Assembly (NCBI GenBank): GCA_029243385.1
Contig: JAQWSC010000004.1
Span: 124,001-188,000, forward strand
Length of the DNA stretch: 64,000 bases
Direction: 5' to 3'
Source: Flavobacteriaceae bacterium
Lineage (GTDB): Bacteria > Bacteroidota > Bacteroidia > Flavobacteriales > Flavobacteriaceae
Shown: positions 26,062-35,659 of the stretch, piece by piece
Numbering within the stretch: the stretch's first letter is position 1
How the letters are laid out: every line of letters starts with the position of its first letter
Position numbers and translations under genes: made by a program
The notes under the pieces: generated by a model
What the model was told of the DNA's origin: nothing
What the model saw: only the letters and a program-made list of their open reading frames with translations
Database searches by the model: none

Positions 26062-27089
26062 ATATCAATTTCAGGAGCCAATGCCGTTTGGTTTTCGATA
26101 TTTTCAAATAACGATTGAGCTACAAAAGGCGCAATAAGCACTCCTCTACTTCCCAAGCCATTAAGGATAAAAAGTCTTTCATGTTTTGGATGCTGTCCTA
26201 CTAAGGGCTTTCGATCCACAACCGTAGGACGAACTCCAGCAACATGTGAAACAACCTTAAAGTCTGTTCTAATTAATTTTTGAAGCTTATCTAGCAAATC
26301 CTCTTTTGCTTTGGAAGACGGAATACTGTCTTTATCCACTGGGTTGTAGGTCGCACCCACTTTATAATAATCATCACCAAGCGGAATTACAAAAACACCC
26401 GCTTTAAGAATCACATCGACATTTAGGTTAGGAGCTTCTATGACCAACAACTCCCCTTTGTTGCCTTTGAGCGGTAAATACTTAAAGAAAGGATTTTTCT
26501 TTACACCGTAGCCTTCGCAAAAAACAATTTGTTTGCACCGAATCGATTGGTATTTTATGCAAACTTCTTCTTGAACAATATCTTCATAAACAAAGGAGGT
26601 TTCCATAAGAAGATTCTTGTTTTTTAAATCATATGCGTAAGCCAAAACCAGTTGATGTGTATCAATAGTTCCTGTCTGATTAACAACTCCAAAACCAAAA
26701 GGAGCATTGACGCTTGTGTTGGAACCATGAACAATGGCCGATTCTAAAAACGACTCTAAGCCTGGCTGATCAGAAGCCACCAACCAATTGTTTTGATCGG
26801 ACACGTTGTTGAGTTTTCTCCAAATAGACAACTGGGAATCGATTTGAATTTGAAGTTTGTCTTCTATTTCCCTGTACATTGGGATGGATTTGGTCATCAA
26901 TTCTGGACCTCTCCATGCTGCTGTAAATCGCTTCAAAACAGTGGGGTTATAGATTCCAGCTGCAACCTTTGAAGAATGCTGAGAACCGTCTTCAAAAACC
27001 ACAAAAGAACGATTGGATTTTTGAAGTTGTTCACAAAAAGCCACACCTGCCAAACCCAATCCTACTATAAGGTAGTCATAGTGTTTCAT
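26028..27089 (-). CDS. FAD-dependent oxidoreductase of the DAO family
   Basis: The 353-residue protein starts with the Rossmann dinucleotide motif GLGLAG at residues 10-15, has the VAAGIYNPTVLKRF segment after the first strand, and ends with the DAO-type GVRPTVVDRKPLVGQHP and LNGLGSRGVLIAPFVA. These place it with glycine oxidase/D-amino-acid oxidase-like flavoenzymes, including the MnmC C-terminal domain family; the methyltransferase domain of MnmC is missing. It lies 32 bases after gldN on the same strand, a likely read-through passenger of the gld operon. The substrate is unknown. Confidence 0.88.
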   Translation of the reverse strand: MKHYDYLIVGLGLAGVAFCEQLQKSNRSFVVFEDGSQHSSKVAAGIYNPTVLKRFTAAWRGPELMTKSIPMYREIEDKLQIQIDSQLSIWRKLNNVSDQNNWLVASDQPGLESFLESAIVHGSNTSVNAPFGFGVVNQTGTIDTHQLVLAYAYDLKNKNLLMETSFVYEDIVQEEVCIKYQSIRCKQIVFCEGYGVKKNPFFKYLPLKGNKGELLVIEAPNLNVDVILKAGVFVIPLGDDYYKVGATYNPVDKDSIPSSKAKEDLLDKLQKLIRTDFKVVSHVAGVRPTVVDRKPLVGQHPKHERLFILNGLGSRGVLIAPFVAQSLFENIENQTALAPEIDIHRFLDAALLS

Positions 27090-27121
27090 TTGTAAGTTTT
27101 AAAGTAAATAATGCTGTGGAG

Positions 27122-28051
27122 TTAATAATTCCACATGTCTTGCTCGAAATTGCGAATTTCTTCCTTAATTCGATTGGACTCCATCATTTGAAGAAAAGGA
27201 TCTTTAGGCAAATAGGTACTGATAGTTCGATCCTCGTGAACATTATCGACTTTGTATATATAAGAATTAAAACGACGAGCAATCAACAGTTGATCAAAGG
27301 TAATTCTCAAAGCATTATTTCGTTCATTAAATACCTTTTCTCTATGTAGAAGGGGGCGAATATCGGGATACCACAACCAAAAAAGAGGTGTGTTTGCAAT
27401 ATTTTCTTCGTTTAATTCCCGTTCTTCATCAGACAAATCAGGATCAACAGAAGCGTTGATATCTTTACCTACAGGTCGAATTCCTAACAAACGGTATTTC
27501 ATTTCGCCCATTCGCTTATCAAAATACCAAATACCCTTAATGTCGTAGGATCGGATATCTGCAGATTCCAGTTGTTTGACTGCAACTTGTCCATTGACAA
27601 CTTCTTTACTACTAATCTGGTTCTTTACTGAATCGATACTAATTTTGGTAGTAAAATTGTCATTGCTCGGGTCATAAATGCTCGCAATAGAATCGTTGAT
27701 GATTGCTTCTTTGATAATTCTCCAGAGAGACTTTCTTTCGTCTTTGTATAATGCATCATTGGTAGGATACAAAAGCGGAAAATTAATTCGCTCCGACAAA
27801 TCAATTCTTTCATAAACAATTTTACTCCAAAGAATGTCTCGGTCATCAATAAACCCATACTTCAAAAACTTATTGTTGTCGTTTTCGATTTGCTCGGGTG
27901 TTTTTTTACCAATCTCTGATGGGTCTTTGGCATTTAAAATATTCGACTGCGAAAAACCAACAAGACCTGTAAACAATACAACAAGAGTAAACAATGGAAT
28001 GATTGCCCTTGGTGAATTTGATGTGTATGTTACGTTGTTCGAAGTATTCAT
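27122..28051 (-). CDS. gldN: Gliding motility/T9SS protein GldN
   Basis: The 309-residue periplasmic protein has a signal peptide (hydrophobic IIPLFTLVVLFTGLVGFSQ) and the GldN core: KYGFIDDRDILWSKIVYERID, PTNDALYKDERKSLW, LGIRPVGKD, LFWLWYPDIRPLL. GldN (PorN) binds GldK in the outer-membrane-associated ring of the type IX secretion system. It follows gldM by four bases, closing the conserved order gldK-gldL-gldM-gldN. Length is normal for the family. Confidence 0.95.
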   Translation of the reverse strand: MNTSNNVTYTSNSPRAIIPLFTLVVLFTGLVGFSQSNILNAKDPSEIGKKTPEQIENDNNKFLKYGFIDDRDILWSKIVYERIDLSERINFPLLYPTNDALYKDERKSLWRIIKEAIINDSIASIYDPSNDNFTTKISIDSVKNQISSKEVVNGQVAVKQLESADIRSYDIKGIWYFDKRMGEMKYRLLGIRPVGKDINASVDPDLSDEERELNEENIANTPLFWLWYPDIRPLLHREKVFNERNNALRITFDQLLIARRFNSYIYKVDNVHEDRTISTYLPKDPFLQMMESNRIKEEIRNFEQDMWNY

Positions 28052-28055
28052 TATT

Positions 28056-29741
28056 TTAATTTATAAATAAAACAAAAGATCGGGCCTCATTTGGAAGCTT
28101 GTAATTTTTGCCTCCAATTTTAGTTACTGTTTTGATATTGGTAATCGAAACAGCGGTTCCTTTGGAAGAGTTTTTAATATCTGACAAAACTCTAGAATTG
28201 TTACTCATTCGATTTCCTTTAACTTTCTTAGAGGGAAGATTTCCAACCTTGACATCAAAACCGGTAACCAATACCTCCAAGTTATAATTGAACCATTCAG
28301 GAAATTTAGCCGAAACTGTCCCAGGACCTAAATAAGCTCTTGAAACTTTTTTGGAACCTGTATAAAAATCATTATTTACCTTTAGAGATGCTTCTGGAGG
28401 TGGTGGTGATTTCACCAAAAACTCCATCGCTGGAGGGCTAATCGTGTTGCCGTCTAGGGATCCTGAAACACTGATTTTTACTTTTTTACTTTTCGACTCA
28501 AAAGGAATGGAAATTTCAAATAAATTTCCTTTTTTGCTAACACTTCCTACATTCGATGAAACTCGAAGTGAGTTGCTTGGAGTTCCTGGAATAGAAACTG
28601 AAAGTGGGTTGGGCAATACTTTGTACAACACATTGTTGTTGACTGCAGAAATCACTGCCGTATTGGGCCTGTTGATAACTGAAAATTCTTGATTTACAGC
28701 AACTGACTGTAGTTGATTGTTTTTCAAAAACTTTAGTTCTCCTTCCAATTTATAGATGCCGGGCGAAGAAAACTTTTTGTTTAAGACTACTTTTCCGTTT
28801 TCCAATTTATACTCAGATGTTAAGAGCGGTTTTCCGTTTACAGTCAATTCTACCCTTTCGGCTTCAAAACTGGAATCTTTTTTACCCATTACAACCGCAG
28901 CATCAACTCTTTCTCCCGTGTAATAAGACGACTTGGTAGTCTCTAATAACGTTTGATAAGTGTTAAGTCCTCCTTCACGATCTGCGATGCTAGAGCGAAC
29001 AAGATTCAAAATCTTATTTTCAACATAACGAATATCGGATTGCATTTTTGAAATCTTAGCCAAAGAAGCAATCTTTGGGAATCCCTTATAATGGTATTCC
29101 AAAAAGGGCTGCTGTGCTCCATCTCTGTTGGTTACATTTTCGGTGTAATTAAATCGTGTGTTTACAAGCTTACGAATGGAAGAAAAATCGAAATCAACAT
29201 ATTCGTCTTTTTCATCTCTAGCGTTGTCTAAAGCGGTAAGACTATCAAGAAGTGAGACAATTTCAATAGGAAATTCTTGATATCGAGAAGTAAATTCCTC
29301 ACCTTTTTCGGTAGAACCTTGTGGAGTGAAGAACAGTTCGTCTAAATCCTGTGATTTATCCATAATCTGATAGTCTACAATGGTATCTTTTTCACCAGTA
29401 GCCTTATTGGTTCTCGAAAGTCTATAGGAGTTGTTTCCTTTTGAAATTAAATAATCTTTGATAGACTTTAAATAATCAAAATAATCATCTGCAACTACTT
29501 TTAACTTGGGAGTTATTGAAGAAGCAACCGCATAATAATTATTCGATTTATTTTGTTCAAATGATTTGTAATTTAAATCATTTGAACTCGAAAACTCCAC
29601 TACTGATTTTTCTAGATCAACATTCAAAACCCCTAGTGTTGCCAAAACCTCTTTCCCAATATTGAGAGCAAGCATGGCGATGAACACGAGGTACATCATG
29701 TTGATCATTTTCTGACGTGAATCTTGTTTACCTGCTGCCAT
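28056..29741 (-). CDS. gldM: Gliding motility/T9SS motor protein GldM
   Basis: A 561-residue protein with one N-terminal membrane helix (KMINMMYLVFIAMLALNIGKEVL) and a long periplasmic part made of a helical domain and several beta domains (VNGKPLLTSEYKLENGKV, the proline-rich KSPPPPEASLKVN before the last domain). GldM dimers span the periplasm from the GldL ring to the GldK/GldN ring and turn with the proton-motive force. The protein is somewhat longer than the roughly 515-residue reference forms. It starts four bases after gldL. Confidence 0.95.
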   Translation of the reverse strand: MAAGKQDSRQKMINMMYLVFIAMLALNIGKEVLATLGVLNVDLEKSVVEFSSSNDLNYKSFEQNKSNNYYAVASSITPKLKVVADDYFDYLKSIKDYLISKGNNSYRLSRTNKATGEKDTIVDYQIMDKSQDLDELFFTPQGSTEKGEEFTSRYQEFPIEIVSLLDSLTALDNARDEKDEYVDFDFSSIRKLVNTRFNYTENVTNRDGAQQPFLEYHYKGFPKIASLAKISKMQSDIRYVENKILNLVRSSIADREGGLNTYQTLLETTKSSYYTGERVDAAVVMGKKDSSFEAERVELTVNGKPLLTSEYKLENGKVVLNKKFSSPGIYKLEGELKFLKNNQLQSVAVNQEFSVINRPNTAVISAVNNNVLYKVLPNPLSVSIPGTPSNSLRVSSNVGSVSKKGNLFEISIPFESKSKKVKISVSGSLDGNTISPPAMEFLVKSPPPPEASLKVNNDFYTGSKKVSRAYLGPGTVSAKFPEWFNYNLEVLVTGFDVKVGNLPSKKVKGNRMSNNSRVLSDIKNSSKGTAVSITNIKTVTKIGGKNYKLPNEARSFVLFIN

Positions 29742-29745
29742 ACAA

Positions 29746-30351
29746 TTATTTGTTCATTGCTTGTAAAACTGCTGCGTATTTGGCGTTCAATTCCTCAACG
29801 CTTTCTTTCATTTTAGAAAGTTCTGCCTGAAGATCCTGAGAACTTGACTCCAATGCTTTGTTTGCTTCTGGTTGGCCTTTAAAGCTGCTATGTACATCTT
29901 TGTAAAGGTCTGAAACTTGCTGAAGTTTGGATGAAGCTTCTACCAAAGCCGAATTGTAAGCTTCGATGTTTTGAGAAATCTGGTCTGTAGCTTTAAGGTT
30001 TCCTGTGGAATCAGTTGCTTTTTTAACATTGGATGTTAGATCATTCAAGCCCGCTGTAGTTTCGACGAAGGCGGCTTTGAGTGCTTCTGTTTCCAAAGCA
30101 ATGTTGGCAATTGATCCACCATCTTGAGCTGGACTTGAAGCTTCGGCGGTTAGAAAATATCCTCGAACCCCAGCAACTAGGAAAATAATTGCTTCTGTTA
30201 TCAAACCAATCGTTAGCATGGCATTTCCTGAAATAAATTCAGAATTAAAATGAGTAATTTTCATTAAGGCACCAATAATTACTACTGACGCACCTACTCC
30301 AAAGAGCAATTCAATATATTTTTCTGGAATTGGAAATTTTTTTGCACTCAT
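29746..30351 (-). CDS. gldL: Gliding motility/T9SS motor protein GldL
   Basis: The 201-residue inner-membrane protein has two N-terminal helices (FGVGASVVIIGALMKITHF and TIGLITEAIIFLVAGVRGYF) and a C-terminal cytoplasmic coiled coil with heptads (LNDLTSNVKKATDST, LQAELSKMKESVEELNAKY). GldL is the stator ring around GldM in the T9SS/gliding motor, and the membrane helices carry the acidic residues needed for proton flow. It lies 22 bases after gldK and four bases before gldM. Confidence 0.94.
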   Translation of the reverse strand: MSAKKFPIPEKYIELLFGVGASVVIIGALMKITHFNSEFISGNAMLTIGLITEAIIFLVAGVRGYFLTAEASSPAQDGGSIANIALETEALKAAFVETTAGLNDLTSNVKKATDSTGNLKATDQISQNIEAYNSALVEASSKLQQVSDLYKDVHSSFKGQPEANKALESSSQDLQAELSKMKESVEELNAKYAAVLQAMNK

Positions 30352-30373
30352 ATTTGTCTCTAATTTAAATTAT

Positions 30374-31816
30374 CTAATTATTTATTTGATTTTCATCACT
30401 ACCCAAGTAATCTTGAACCGTTCTGAATCCTATATAACTTCTTGAAGAATCTGCGTATTCCAAATCACGGGAAGATACTCTTAAAAAATAAGCAACATCT
30501 TTCCATGATCCACCACGAACGACCTTTCGATTGTTCAATACTGATGATAAATTGGGGTTTATGGAAGAAACAAACTCGTAAGCTCCTTTGTCATAGGCAG
30601 ACTCTGTCCACTCTGCTACGTTTCCAGCCATATTGTACAACCCATAATCATTAGGTTCGTAGGACTCTGCCTCAACCGTGTATAGCGCCATATCAGCGGC
30701 ATAATCTCCTCGATTGGGTTTGAAATTAGCTAAAAAACAACCGCGATCGTTGACAATGTAAGGGCCTCCCCAGGGGTAGGTTGCTGACTGTAAACCTCCT
30801 CGTGCAGCATATTCCCACTCAGCCTCAGTGGGTAGTCTGAAATTGGATACCGAAGGTTTGTTTTTTCGTGAACGGTTATAATCATTTTTGTATTTGGTTC
30901 TCCAGTGGGCGAATGCCTTGGCCTGATGCCAAGAAACTCCAACTACTGGATAATCCGAAAACGCTCTGTGCCAAAAATAGTCATTGTGCATTGGCTCGTT
31001 ATAGCTGTATGAAAAATCTTTAATCCAAACAGTGGTATCGGGATATATCTTCAAAACCTCTTCTTTAAAAAACTTCTTTCGTGTGTTGTATTTCTTTGAT
31101 GAATCTCGAAACGAAGGTCTTAATAGCGCTTTTCTAAATTTTTCAGAATTGAACCAATGGTATCGATATTTTAAAACTTTGGTGTTGACGGTTCTTTGTC
31201 CATTGTACCACTGATCTTTGGGAAGAAAAAGACTGTCTTCCATAACCTGAGCATACGCCAAATCAGGATATTCTTCACGTTCCCAAATCAAATCTATGTC
31301 AAAATTTAATGAATAATTTTTATCATCACCATCATAACCCAATACATCCGATTCTTCTTGATAGAGTTGATAACCGCTTTTTTCTTCATCCGCAACATCG
31401 GTATTTTCAGGGTCGTATTTGGGATAAAATTGAATGATACTTTTATCGTCGTCAAGTTGTTCTTCGGTGGGAAACTCTCCAAAACCTAATTGTTCAATCG
31501 CTCGTTTGGCTAGCATATCACGAGCTATCGAGTCACGAACCCAGTTCACAAACTGTCTGTATTCTCCGTTGGTTATTTCTGTTTCATCCATGTAGAATGA
31601 ACGAACAGTAACCGTTTTTGGCGGTGCATTATGAATCTGAGCAATATCATCGTCAGCCATTCCCATGATATAGGAATTTCCCTTAATCAAAGTCATGCCA
31701 AGGGGTTTTTCTGGAAAAAACTTCTTTGCTTTAACTCCAATTAACTCTCCTTGATTCTTTCTGCTGCAACCAAAAATGACTACAATCGCTATGAGGGCAT
31801 ATATAATTTTCTTCAT
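30374..31816 (-). CDS. gldK: Gliding motility/T9SS lipoprotein GldK
   Basis: The 480-residue lipoprotein has its lipidation cysteine at residue 17 (VIFGC). The body is a formylglycine-generating-enzyme-like fold: SYIMGMADDD, DETEITNGEYRQFV, VGVSWHQAKAFAHWR, LPTEAEWEYAARGG, NMAGNVAEWTES and GGSWKD near the C-terminus, with large insertions in the middle. In GldK/PorK the fold is structural, not enzymatic; it forms the outer-membrane-associated ring with GldN. It is the first gene of the gldKLMN unit, and a TATATTTG promoter element lies in the 84-base gap upstream. Confidence 0.95.
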   Translation of the reverse strand: MKKIIYALIAIVVIFGCSRKNQGELIGVKAKKFFPEKPLGMTLIKGNSYIMGMADDDIAQIHNAPPKTVTVRSFYMDETEITNGEYRQFVNWVRDSIARDMLAKRAIEQLGFGEFPTEEQLDDDKSIIQFYPKYDPENTDVADEEKSGYQLYQEESDVLGYDGDDKNYSLNFDIDLIWEREEYPDLAYAQVMEDSLFLPKDQWYNGQRTVNTKVLKYRYHWFNSEKFRKALLRPSFRDSSKKYNTRKKFFKEEVLKIYPDTTVWIKDFSYSYNEPMHNDYFWHRAFSDYPVVGVSWHQAKAFAHWRTKYKNDYNRSRKNKPSVSNFRLPTEAEWEYAARGGLQSATYPWGGPYIVNDRGCFLANFKPNRGDYAADMALYTVEAESYEPNDYGLYNMAGNVAEWTESAYDKGAYEFVSSINPNLSSVLNNRKVVRGGSWKDVAYFLRVSSRDLEYADSSRSYIGFRTVQDYLGSDENQINN

Positions 31817-31885
31817 TGAGTAATAAATCTCAAAAACTTTTTTTCTTTTAAAAATTTTTTAAAAAACTACTTGCTATCCAAGCCA

Positions 31886-31893
31886 CAAATATA
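31886..31893 (-). promoter_or_regulatory. -7 promoter element for gldKLMN (TATATTTG)
   Basis: TATATTTG on the minus strand (31893-31886) fits TAnnTTTG and lies between the ureohydrolase-like stop (31901) and the gldK ATG (31816), leaving a leader of about 65 bases. The leader contains a long A/T-only tract near 31845-31865. Confidence 0.5.
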
Positions 31894-31900
31894 GTTGTTT

Positions 31901-33055
31901 TTATATTAAACTTCTTCGAAAAGATTTCCACCACCTTTCCGGTGTTATTTGATTGCATGCATCAAGGTAATCTTGATGAGTACAGGGTAATAACGTGTTT
32001 TCATCTTTTTTATTACTTGCTTTGCTTACTCTAGGGACTTCTACCCACCATCGGCCACTGATATTGCTTTTGTAAAACGTTAAATTTTCATTCTCCATTG
32101 GAACATGGTAGCAGTCACAGTCTGATTTTACAGAAAAAGGGTATTCATTCACTCGAAAGCGAACTCCCTCTGTAAAATACCATACTAATTGAGCTACCAA
32201 TGCATGAGAAAGTGGCTTGTTTGGGATTTCAAAGACTCCCAAAGAAGATATTCTATCACTAAGGCCCGCATATCGGGCAATGGCACACATTTGCAAAGCA
32301 TCAAAACCGTTGGGGTACGTTGACTTTGATCCTGTTTCGGATGATTTCATCGATTTTAGGTCAATACTCAACAGGTCTGTGTCTCTCAAAACAGGTTCTA
32401 CTTTAGAAATATCACTGACCAAATTTCCTAAACGATACGACTCGAAAAACAAACGATCCAACAAATCAAGCTCCTCTTGGGCGTTATAAAAGGTTTGATA
32501 TCCTAAATTACAAAAATTAAAAAGCCGATTGGGTGCTTCCATTATGATTTTTGACATATAAGACTTTGATGAAATAAGCTGTCCGGGTTCGCCAAAATCA
32601 AAGCGATTGTCAACAGAAGTAATATTGATATAAGAATCTAAATTACTGTAAGCACGGTACATAGGCAAGGTTACATCCTGGCTTCCGCCAATAAAAAAAG
32701 GTATAATGGAGTTTTTATAAGTAAAATCAACTAATTGCTGAACAGCAAAATAAGTGTCCTCAACAGACGCTCCGTTAGTAATGGTACCTAAATCGGCTAT
32801 AGTAACATCCCAATCTCCTGGATACAATCCGTAAAATTCCAATCGAAAAGCATCAAGGTCGAAAGTGTCGTGAAAATCGTAAAAGGAATTTCGTGTTTCC
32901 TCAATACCAATAATAGCTATTTTTACATCTTCTAACTCTGGAAATCCATTTTTTTGAGTGTGAATTCTCAAAGATCTTCCCAACACCTGTTCGGGCATCA
33001 AAAGCGTATGAGCTAGGACGCTGTCATCGACGGGCTGTAAAAAATCGAAATCCAT
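31901..33055 (-). CDS. Degenerate arginase/formimidoylglutamase-like protein
   Basis: The 384-residue protein has the ureohydrolase fold but lost most manganese ligands. The GG(D/G)H motif reads GGSQD (residues 123-127), so His becomes Gln. The DAHxD motif reads DNRFD (149-153), so His becomes Arg. The SxDxDxxDP motif reads SIDLKSMK (230-237), so the second Asp becomes Lys. A metal-dependent hydrolase activity is therefore unlikely. The gene overlaps topA by one base (TAATG) and sits directly before gldK, an order I recall from other Flavobacteriaceae, where it is usually named formimidoylglutamase. A structural or ligand-binding role, perhaps tied to the T9SS, is inference. Confidence 0.8.
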   Translation of the reverse strand: MDFDFLQPVDDSVLAHTLLMPEQVLGRSLRIHTQKNGFPELEDVKIAIIGIEETRNSFYDFHDTFDLDAFRLEFYGLYPGDWDVTIADLGTITNGASVEDTYFAVQQLVDFTYKNSIIPFFIGGSQDVTLPMYRAYSNLDSYINITSVDNRFDFGEPGQLISSKSYMSKIIMEAPNRLFNFCNLGYQTFYNAQEELDLLDRLFFESYRLGNLVSDISKVEPVLRDTDLLSIDLKSMKSSETGSKSTYPNGFDALQMCAIARYAGLSDRISSLGVFEIPNKPLSHALVAQLVWYFTEGVRFRVNEYPFSVKSDCDCYHVPMENENLTFYKSNISGRWWVEVPRVSKASNKKDENTLLPCTHQDYLDACNQITPERWWKSFRRSLI

Positions 33056-35538
33056 TATTTTTTCTTGGAGCTGGTTTTTCTTTTCTTTGGTTTGGGCTTC
33101 TTTTTTTCAATAAGAGCCTGAACTTTTTCAAGGGTTAGTTTGGTTGCATCGATATCCTTTGAAAGTTCAATTTTAAGTTTTCCCTTTATGATATTTGAAC
33201 GACCCCATCGCGCTTTTTCCACTCGAATTCCCTCGCTTTCCCAATTGTGAATTACTTTTTCGGCTTCTTTTCGTTTTTTATCTTCGATCAAAGTTTCAAT
33301 ATCCTCTTGAGACAAATGATCAAAATCATACTTTTTATTGACATTAATAAACATCCCATCCCATTTTATAAATGGTCCAAACCTTCCTTTGCCCTTGGTT
33401 ACTGGTTTGTCTTCGTAATGTGCAATGGGTGCATCGGCTTTTTGTTTTTCTTTTATCAGTTCAATCGCTTCTTCCAAAGTAGTTGATAATGGATTTTTAC
33501 CCTTTGGAAGAGAAACAAAAGCATCTCCATGTTTCACATAAGGACCGTATCTACCGTTGTTAACCATTACTGGTTTTTCTTCGAATTCTCCCAAATTAGC
33601 TGGAAGCTTAAACAAGTCCATTGCTTCTTCAAATGTGATGGTCGATAGTTGTTGTTCGGGAGTAAGGCTGGCAAAGAGTGGTTTTTCCTCATCGTCAACA
33701 GTTCCAATTTGAGCCATCGCTCCAAATCTTCCTAGTCGGACACTTAGCTGACGACCGCTGTTGGGATCGGTACCTAAAACACGTTCACCGATTTCTCGCT
33801 CAGCGTTTTGGGCAACATCTTCAACGATAGGGTGAAATGTAGTGTAAAAGTTTTTCATCATGCTTTTCCACTCGTCTGAACCATCAGCAATGTTATCAAA
33901 ATCGCGCTCTACTTTTGCAGTAAAATTGTAATCCAAAATAGAATCAAAATTAGTTACCAAGAAGTCAGTCACTAACATTCCGACATCAGTAGGAACCAGT
34001 TTTCCTTTGTCCGATCCAACTTTTTCTGAAAGTGTTTTGGTTTCAATAACATCTGACTTTAAAGTCAATTGTTGGTATTCCCTCTCAACGCCTTCAATAA
34101 CCCCTTTTTCAACGTATTTTCTATTGATAATCGTAGAAATAGTCGGTGCGTATGTTGAAGGTCTTCCGATACCCAATTCTTCCAATTTCTTAACCAATGA
34201 TGCTTCAGAATATCGGTATGGGGGTCGCGAAAATCGTTGAGTAGCAGCCATGTGTTTGTATGTGACCGTTTCCCCATTTTGCAAGGGAGGTAAAATACCA
34301 CTTTGTTCTTCTTCAGAGTCGTCTTGACCTTCTAGGTACACTTTTAAAAACCCGTCAAATTTAATGATTTCACCGCGTGCTGTAAAGACTTCTGAATGTG
34401 TGTTAGAGCCTACTTTTACCACCGTTCGTTCCAGTTGAGCATCGCTCATTTGTGAAGAAATGGCTCTTTTCCAAATCAATTCATACAGGCGATTTTGATC
34501 GTAATCGTTGGAGGCTGTCGAAACCTCAAAATTGGTGGGACGAATGGCTTCGTGAGCCTCTTGAGCTCCTTTGTTTTTTGATTTATAAACACGCGATTGT
34601 GCATACTGATTGCCATATTTTTTTTGAATAACCTTTTGCGCAGAGGCTTGTGCTTCCTTTGATAAGTTAACACTGTCCGTTCGCATATAGGTTATATGTC
34701 CTGCCTCATACAATCGTTGCGCATTTTGCATCGTTCTACTCACTGAAAATCCAAGTTTTCTTGAAGCTTCCTGTTGCAGTGTTGAGGTTGTAAACGGAGC
34801 GGCTGGTGATTTTTTTGCAGGTTTCTTTTCAAGCGATGAAATTTGAAAAATTGTGTCTTTATTTTTATCCAAAAAAGAATAGGCAAGTGCCTCTGTGTCA
34901 AAAGTATTGCCAAGGGTAGTTGAAAATTGCTTTCCCTCAGAACTGGAAAAAATAGCCGTTATTTTAAAGCTGGCTTTCGGAACAAACGAACGAATTTCTC
35001 GTTCACGCTCAACCAACAACCGAACCGAAACAGACTGTACTCGACCTGCTGACAGACCTCCCTTCACTTTTCTCCAAAGTATAGGAGAAATTTCATATCC
35101 TACCAATCGATCCAAAACCCTTCGAGCTTGCTGAGCATTTACCAAATTGTAATCAATACCTCTTGGATTTTCTATGGCTTTCAAAATAGCTGACTTGGTA
35201 ATTTCGTGGAAAACAATACGCTTGGTCTTGGCTTTATCCAATTTGAGCGTTTCCGCTAAGTGCCATGCAATGGCTTCTCCTTCTCGGTCCTCATCACTGG
35301 CTAACCAAACGGTTTCTGCTTTTTTAGAAAGGGATGTCAACTCTTTTACTACTGCCTTTTTATCGGATGAAACAATGTACTTTGGGGTAAAATCTCCCTC
35401 GACATTGACTCCCAATTCCTTGGCAGGAAGATCCGCAATATGTCCATAACTCGAAACGACTTTAAAGTCAGCTCCTAAATAATTTTCGATTGTTTTTGCC
35501 TTTGCAGGGGACTCGACAATTACTAAATTTTTGGACAT
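33055..35538 (-). CDS. topA: DNA topoisomerase I
   Basis: The 827-residue type IA topoisomerase relaxes negative supercoils. I start it at the ATG at 35538 (SKNLVIVESPAKAKTIE), since the family begins there; an upstream ATG at 35562 adds eight unlikely residues. Toprim is at about 1-130, with DEDREGEAIAWH supplying acidic metal ligands. The active-site tyrosine is in ITYMRTDSVNLS. C-terminal repeats (NNGRYGPYVKHGDAFVSLP, KGRFGPFIKWDG) replace the zinc fingers of the E. coli enzyme, and the protein ends in a lysine-rich tail. A promoter lies just upstream and the ureohydrolase-like gene overlaps its stop. Confidence 0.97.
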   Translation of the reverse strand: MSKNLVIVESPAKAKTIENYLGADFKVVSSYGHIADLPAKELGVNVEGDFTPKYIVSSDKKAVVKELTSLSKKAETVWLASDEDREGEAIAWHLAETLKLDKAKTKRIVFHEITKSAILKAIENPRGIDYNLVNAQQARRVLDRLVGYEISPILWRKVKGGLSAGRVQSVSVRLLVEREREIRSFVPKASFKITAIFSSSEGKQFSTTLGNTFDTEALAYSFLDKNKDTIFQISSLEKKPAKKSPAAPFTTSTLQQEASRKLGFSVSRTMQNAQRLYEAGHITYMRTDSVNLSKEAQASAQKVIQKKYGNQYAQSRVYKSKNKGAQEAHEAIRPTNFEVSTASNDYDQNRLYELIWKRAISSQMSDAQLERTVVKVGSNTHSEVFTARGEIIKFDGFLKVYLEGQDDSEEEQSGILPPLQNGETVTYKHMAATQRFSRPPYRYSEASLVKKLEELGIGRPSTYAPTISTIINRKYVEKGVIEGVEREYQQLTLKSDVIETKTLSEKVGSDKGKLVPTDVGMLVTDFLVTNFDSILDYNFTAKVERDFDNIADGSDEWKSMMKNFYTTFHPIVEDVAQNAEREIGERVLGTDPNSGRQLSVRLGRFGAMAQIGTVDDEEKPLFASLTPEQQLSTITFEEAMDLFKLPANLGEFEEKPVMVNNGRYGPYVKHGDAFVSLPKGKNPLSTTLEEAIELIKEKQKADAPIAHYEDKPVTKGKGRFGPFIKWDGMFINVNKKYDFDHLSQEDIETLIEDKKRKEAEKVIHNWESEGIRVEKARWGRSNIIKGKLKIELSKDIDATKLTLEKVQALIEKKKPKPKKRKTSSKKK

Positions 35539-35559
35539 AGGTGTTGGAATTTTAGGGGA

Positions 35560-35591
35560 CAAAAGTAGTAGATTTTTTTTTGTACTTCCAA
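35560..35591 (-). promoter_or_regulatory. Promoter of topA
   Basis: TACTTTTG at 35567-35560 (minus) fits the -7 consensus, and TTG at 35591-35589 is placed 21 bases upstream as a -33 element. The leader to the ATG at 35538 is short, about 15 bases. Confidence 0.65.
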
Positions 35592-35659
35592 ATTTACTCC
35601 AAATAAAGGTATTAAAACCTAGTTGATCACCTCTCTAAAATACGATTGATAAAAGTTAA

